Below are positions 63,544 to 64,000 of a stretch of DNA of 64,000 nucleotides, piece by piece; position 1 is the first letter of the stretch; every line of letters starts with the position of its first letter. The position numbers were made by a program, and so were the translations under genes. The DNA lies in contig CAVYAT010000002.1 of the NCBI GenBank assembly GCA_963766605.1, forward strand, positions 568,217-632,216, given 5' to 3'. The notes under the pieces are model-generated. The model had not been told where the DNA came from. It did no database searches and saw only the letters and a program-made list of their open reading frames with translations. The DNA comes from AC-49 sp963766605 (lineage in GTDB: Bacteria; Actinomycetota; Thermoleophilia; Solirubrobacterales; Solirubrobacteraceae).

Positions 63544-64000
63544 GTGCTCGGCGCGCGGCATGCCTTCAGCAACATCGCGGACTCGGCGGAGCTGGTGACA
63601 CTCGAGGCGCTGCCGGCGGACGTCGTCGTGAACCGCGACGCCGGCACGGTCTTCCTCGGCGCGGGCATGACGTACGGCGCGCTCGCGACGAGCTGGCCGG
63701 CGAGCACCTCGCCCTGGCCAACCGGGCGTCGTCGCCGCAGATCGCGGCGGGGGGCGCGATTGCACGCGACGCACGGATCCGGCGATGCCAGCGGCAACCT
63801 CCAACCGCGGTGGCGGGCATGGAGCTCGTCGCTTCGGCCAGAAGCCGTCACGGTGCGCGCGGCGAGGCAGACTTCGAGGGTCTCGTCGTCGGGCTCGGCG
63901 CGACCGGCGTCGTGAGGCGTGTGTTCCTCGACGTCGAGCCCGCCTACGAGGTCAGCCAGCGCGTGTTCGAGGGGCTCGGTGGGAGTCCTGTTCGAGCAGT
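63544..64000 (+). CDS. FAD-dependent alditol/xylitol oxidase-like protein, 5-prime truncated and cut by the window
   Basis: The first recognisable block is RVLGARHAFSNIADSAELVT, then LEALPADVVVNRDAGTVFLG and GAGMTYGALAT. After several frame changes it continues LHATHGSGDASGNL and GLGATGVVRRVFLDVEPAYE. These are the FAD-binding motifs of alditol oxidase (AldO) and related lactone oxidases, including the ATHGSG loop. The usual first about 40 residues with the TNWxGN-type start are absent: only 15 bases separate the galK stop from the first conserved codon. Either a deletion joined galK to aldO or the assembly collapsed. The C-terminal part lies beyond 64000. Confidence 0.6.

Overview
The window is high-GC, densely coded DNA with many 1-11 nt ATGA/GTGA-type overlaps between consecutive genes. 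A cyclic di-AMP riboswitch placed in front of a resuscitation-promoting-factor gene, a PP2C/SpoIIE-type signalling phosphatase, and the absence of lipid A or outer-membrane genes point to an Actinomycetota chromosome. A Thermoleophilia/Solirubrobacterales-like lineage is my best guess from gene content; no 16S gene is present to confirm it.

Region 1 (about 1-34 kb) is a surface-glycan locus. It holds a full set for activated heptose: gmhA, gmhB, a GDP-heptose branch (hddA, hddC), an ADP-heptose branch (bifunctional hldE), an ADP-heptosyltransferase-like GT9 enzyme, and a transaldolase that could supply or drain sedoheptulose 7-phosphate. Around these lie several SAM methyltransferases, two large paralogous double-domain glycosyltransferases, two polytopic GT-C-like proteins, a HAD-UbiA fusion, a flippase/LPG-synthase-like membrane protein, a Wzm/Wzt exporter whose ATPase has a C-terminal cargo domain, dTDP-rhamnose genes (rfbC, rfbD), CDP-paratose-epimerase-like SDRs, a GT2, and further glycosyltransferases. 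The likely joint task is to make, modify and export a heptose- and rhamnose-type polysaccharide.

Region 2 (34-50 kb) is housekeeping and regulation: VOC protein, heme A synthase (ctaA), a GAF-PAS-GAF-PP2C phosphatase, lon, a Crp/Fnr regulator, riboswitch plus Rpf, an MFS transporter with its MerR regulator, a MacB/FtsX-type ABC exporter, a GT4 glycosyltransferase and a glutaredoxin-like protein.

Region 3 (50-64 kb) is pentose and galactose metabolism. A minus-strand array has a periplasmic-type sugar-binding lipoprotein, ABC permease, ABC ATPase, araB, araA and araD. After a hairpin and a palindrome come two deletion-bearing oxidoreductase remnants, a TIM-barrel isomerase and xylB. A divergent lacI-type repressor leads a plus-strand set of UDP-sugar pyrophosphorylase, galactokinase and an FAD alditol oxidase that runs off the window.

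Sequence quality is uneven. Single-base frameshifts occur in many otherwise perfect genes (gmhB, the 6.6-8.4 kb glycosyltransferase, lon, lacI, the binding protein) and are extremely dense at 23.7-29.4 kb and 62.5-64 kb. They fall in well-conserved codons and go in both directions, so I treat most as sequencing or assembly indels rather than decay. Internal deletions at 52.4-53.0 kb and 63.5 kb are different in kind and may be real or misassembled.
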